From Polynucleobacter meluiroseus (GTDB lineage Bacteria > Pseudomonadota > Gammaproteobacteria > Burkholderiales > Burkholderiaceae), in assembly GCA_945867755.1 (NCBI GenBank), contig CAMBJN010000087.1:1-6248 (forward strand): DNA of 6,248 nucleotides, given 5' to 3'. A program made the position numbers and the translations under genes. Positions 5,355-6,248 of this stretch are shown here, one piece after another; within the stretch, counting starts at the first letter, position 1, and each line of letters begins with the position of its first letter. The notes below the pieces were generated by a model that had not been told where the DNA came from, did not search any database, and was given only the letters and a program-made list of their open reading frames with translations.

Positions 5355-6248
5355 TTAGTCGATATGGTAGTTGGGAGCTTCTTTGGTGATTTGCACGTCA
5401 TGAACATGAGACTCACGCATACCTGCTGAAGTGATTTCAACAAATCCCGCTTGTTCATGCAACTCAGTAATCGTCTTGCAACCACAGTAACCCATAGAAG
5501 AACGAATGCCGCCAGTTAACTGATGAACAATCGCTAAAACGCTGCCTTTGTATGGCACACGACCTTCAATGCCTTCAGGAACTAACTTGTCGACGTTGGC
5601 ACTGTTATCTTCTTGGAAGTAACGATCTGCTGCACCATCTCTCATGGCGCCTACCGAGCCCATGCCACGATAGCTCTTGTATGAGCGACCTTGGTACAAG
5701 AAAACCTCACCTGGCGCTTCTTCGGTACCAGCAAACATGCCACCCATCATCACGCAATGAGCTCCAGCAGCCAAAGCTTTTGAAATATCCCCTGAGTAAC
5801 GAATACCACCATCAGCAATCAATGGCACGCCGGTGCCTTTTAATGCCGCAGATACATTCACGACTGCGGTGATTTGAGGCACCCCCACTCCAGCAACAAT
5901 ACGAGTGGTGCAAATCGAACCAGGACCGATACCCACTTTGACGCCATCAGCACCGTGAGCCACCAAAGCCTTTGCAGCTTCAGCGGTAGCAATATTGCCG
6001 CCAATCACTTGGATTTGCGGGTAGTTTTTCTTAACCCATTTAACACGGTCCAAAACACCTTGACTGTGACCGTGAGCGGTATCCACCACAATCACATCCA
6101 CGCCAGCCTTGGCCAAAAGCTCAATACGCTCATCATTATCTGGACCAACACCCACCGCAGCGCCAGCGATCAATTGACCGCGACCATCTTTACTGGCCAA
6201 AGGATGTTCCTTGGCTTTTAAAATATCTTTAACAGTGACCAAGCCGCG
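5355..6248 (-). CDS. guaB: IMP dehydrogenase, C-terminal part (5' end outside window)
   Basis: GuaB oxidises IMP to XMP with NAD+, the committed step of guanine nucleotide synthesis. The reading frame is open to the right edge and gives 297 residues. The family is about 490 long, so roughly 190 N-terminal residues (the first part of the barrel and most of the CBS pair) are missing. A TTG at 6242 is not a start: the residues before it (RG) continue the conserved GLVTVKDI segment at the end of the CBS region. Visible motifs are AGAAVGVG, VDTAHGHSQGV (NAD site), GGNIATAEAA, the catalytic loop VGIGPGSICTTR with the nucleophilic cysteine (about residue 113 of the fragment), IADGGIRYSGD (IMP phosphate site), GGMFAGTEEAPGE, the mobile-flap Arg-Tyr pair in RDGAADRYFQ, EGIEGRVPYKG and the terminal EAPNYHID. 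It lies just upstream of guaA, and the two form the gua operon. Confidence 0.97.
   Translation of the reverse strand, partial: RGLVTVKDILKAKEHPLASKDGRGQLIAGAAVGVGPDNDERIELLAKAGVDVIVVDTAHGHSQGVLDRVKWVKKNYPQIQVIGGNIATAEAAKALVAHGADGVKVGIGPGSICTTRIVAGVGVPQITAVVNVSAALKGTGVPLIADGGIRYSGDISKALAAGAHCVMMGGMFAGTEEAPGEVFLYQGRSYKSYRGMGSVGAMRDGAADRYFQEDNSANVDKLVPEGIEGRVPYKGSVLAIVHQLTGGIRSSMGYCGCKTITELHEQAGFVEITSAGMRESHVHDVQITKEAPNYHID

Noticed and set aside
5552..6221. Two plus-strand open frames of 106 and 115 codons
   Set aside because: They are antisense to guaB, whose translation is conserved throughout. The cysteine- and histidine-rich translations look like typical antisense noise.
6240..6242. TTG as the start of guaB
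   Set aside because: The frame stays open to the window edge and the preceding residues continue a conserved internal IMP dehydrogenase segment. The true start lies beyond the window.
1..6248. A new defence, mobile or RNA system
   Set aside because: All genes except the radical SAM protein are recognisable housekeeping enzymes in a compact operon-like order. There are no repeats, transposase fragments, tRNA-like structures or long unexplained gaps.

Overview
This window looks like a chromosomal core-metabolism segment of a betaproteobacterium in the Burkholderiales. Its moderate GC content and the gene order guaB-guaA-(B12-type radical SAM gene)-queE-queD-tadA-ldcA suggest a Polynucleobacter-like freshwater lineage. 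That placement is a judgement from protein character and remembered gene order, not from a search. There are no mobile elements, RNA genes, CRISPR arrays or phage genes.

Every gene lies on the minus strand, so transcription runs from high to low coordinates. In that order they are: the 3' part of guaB (IMP dehydrogenase, cut by the right edge), guaA (GMP synthase, GTG start, 19 bases downstream), a large B12-binding-type radical SAM protein of unknown function (right at or overlapping the guaA stop), queE (7-carboxy-7-deazaguanine synthase), queD (6-carboxytetrahydropterin synthase), tadA (tRNA adenosine deaminase), and the first 47 complete codons of an LD-carboxypeptidase gene (cut by the left edge). 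Spacers are 0 to about 50 bases and no convincing factor-independent terminator was seen, so one long transcript or two nested operons is plausible.

The genes share a theme. GuaB and GuaA make GMP from IMP, and GTP derived from it is the precursor of queuosine. QueD and QueE carry out successive steps from dihydroneopterin triphosphate towards preQ0. TadA makes inosine at the wobble position of tRNA, the same position (34) that queuosine occupies. The window is therefore a guanine-nucleotide to wobble-base-modification cluster, with a peptidoglycan-recycling gene at its tail.

The least explained item is the radical SAM protein between guaA and queE. Its cluster cysteines are spaced CX4CX2C instead of the usual CX3CX2C, and about 180 residues are inserted inside its N-terminal B12-binding-like region. 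Its neighbour QueE also has a non-standard cluster motif (CX14CX2C), but that form is already known for this family.
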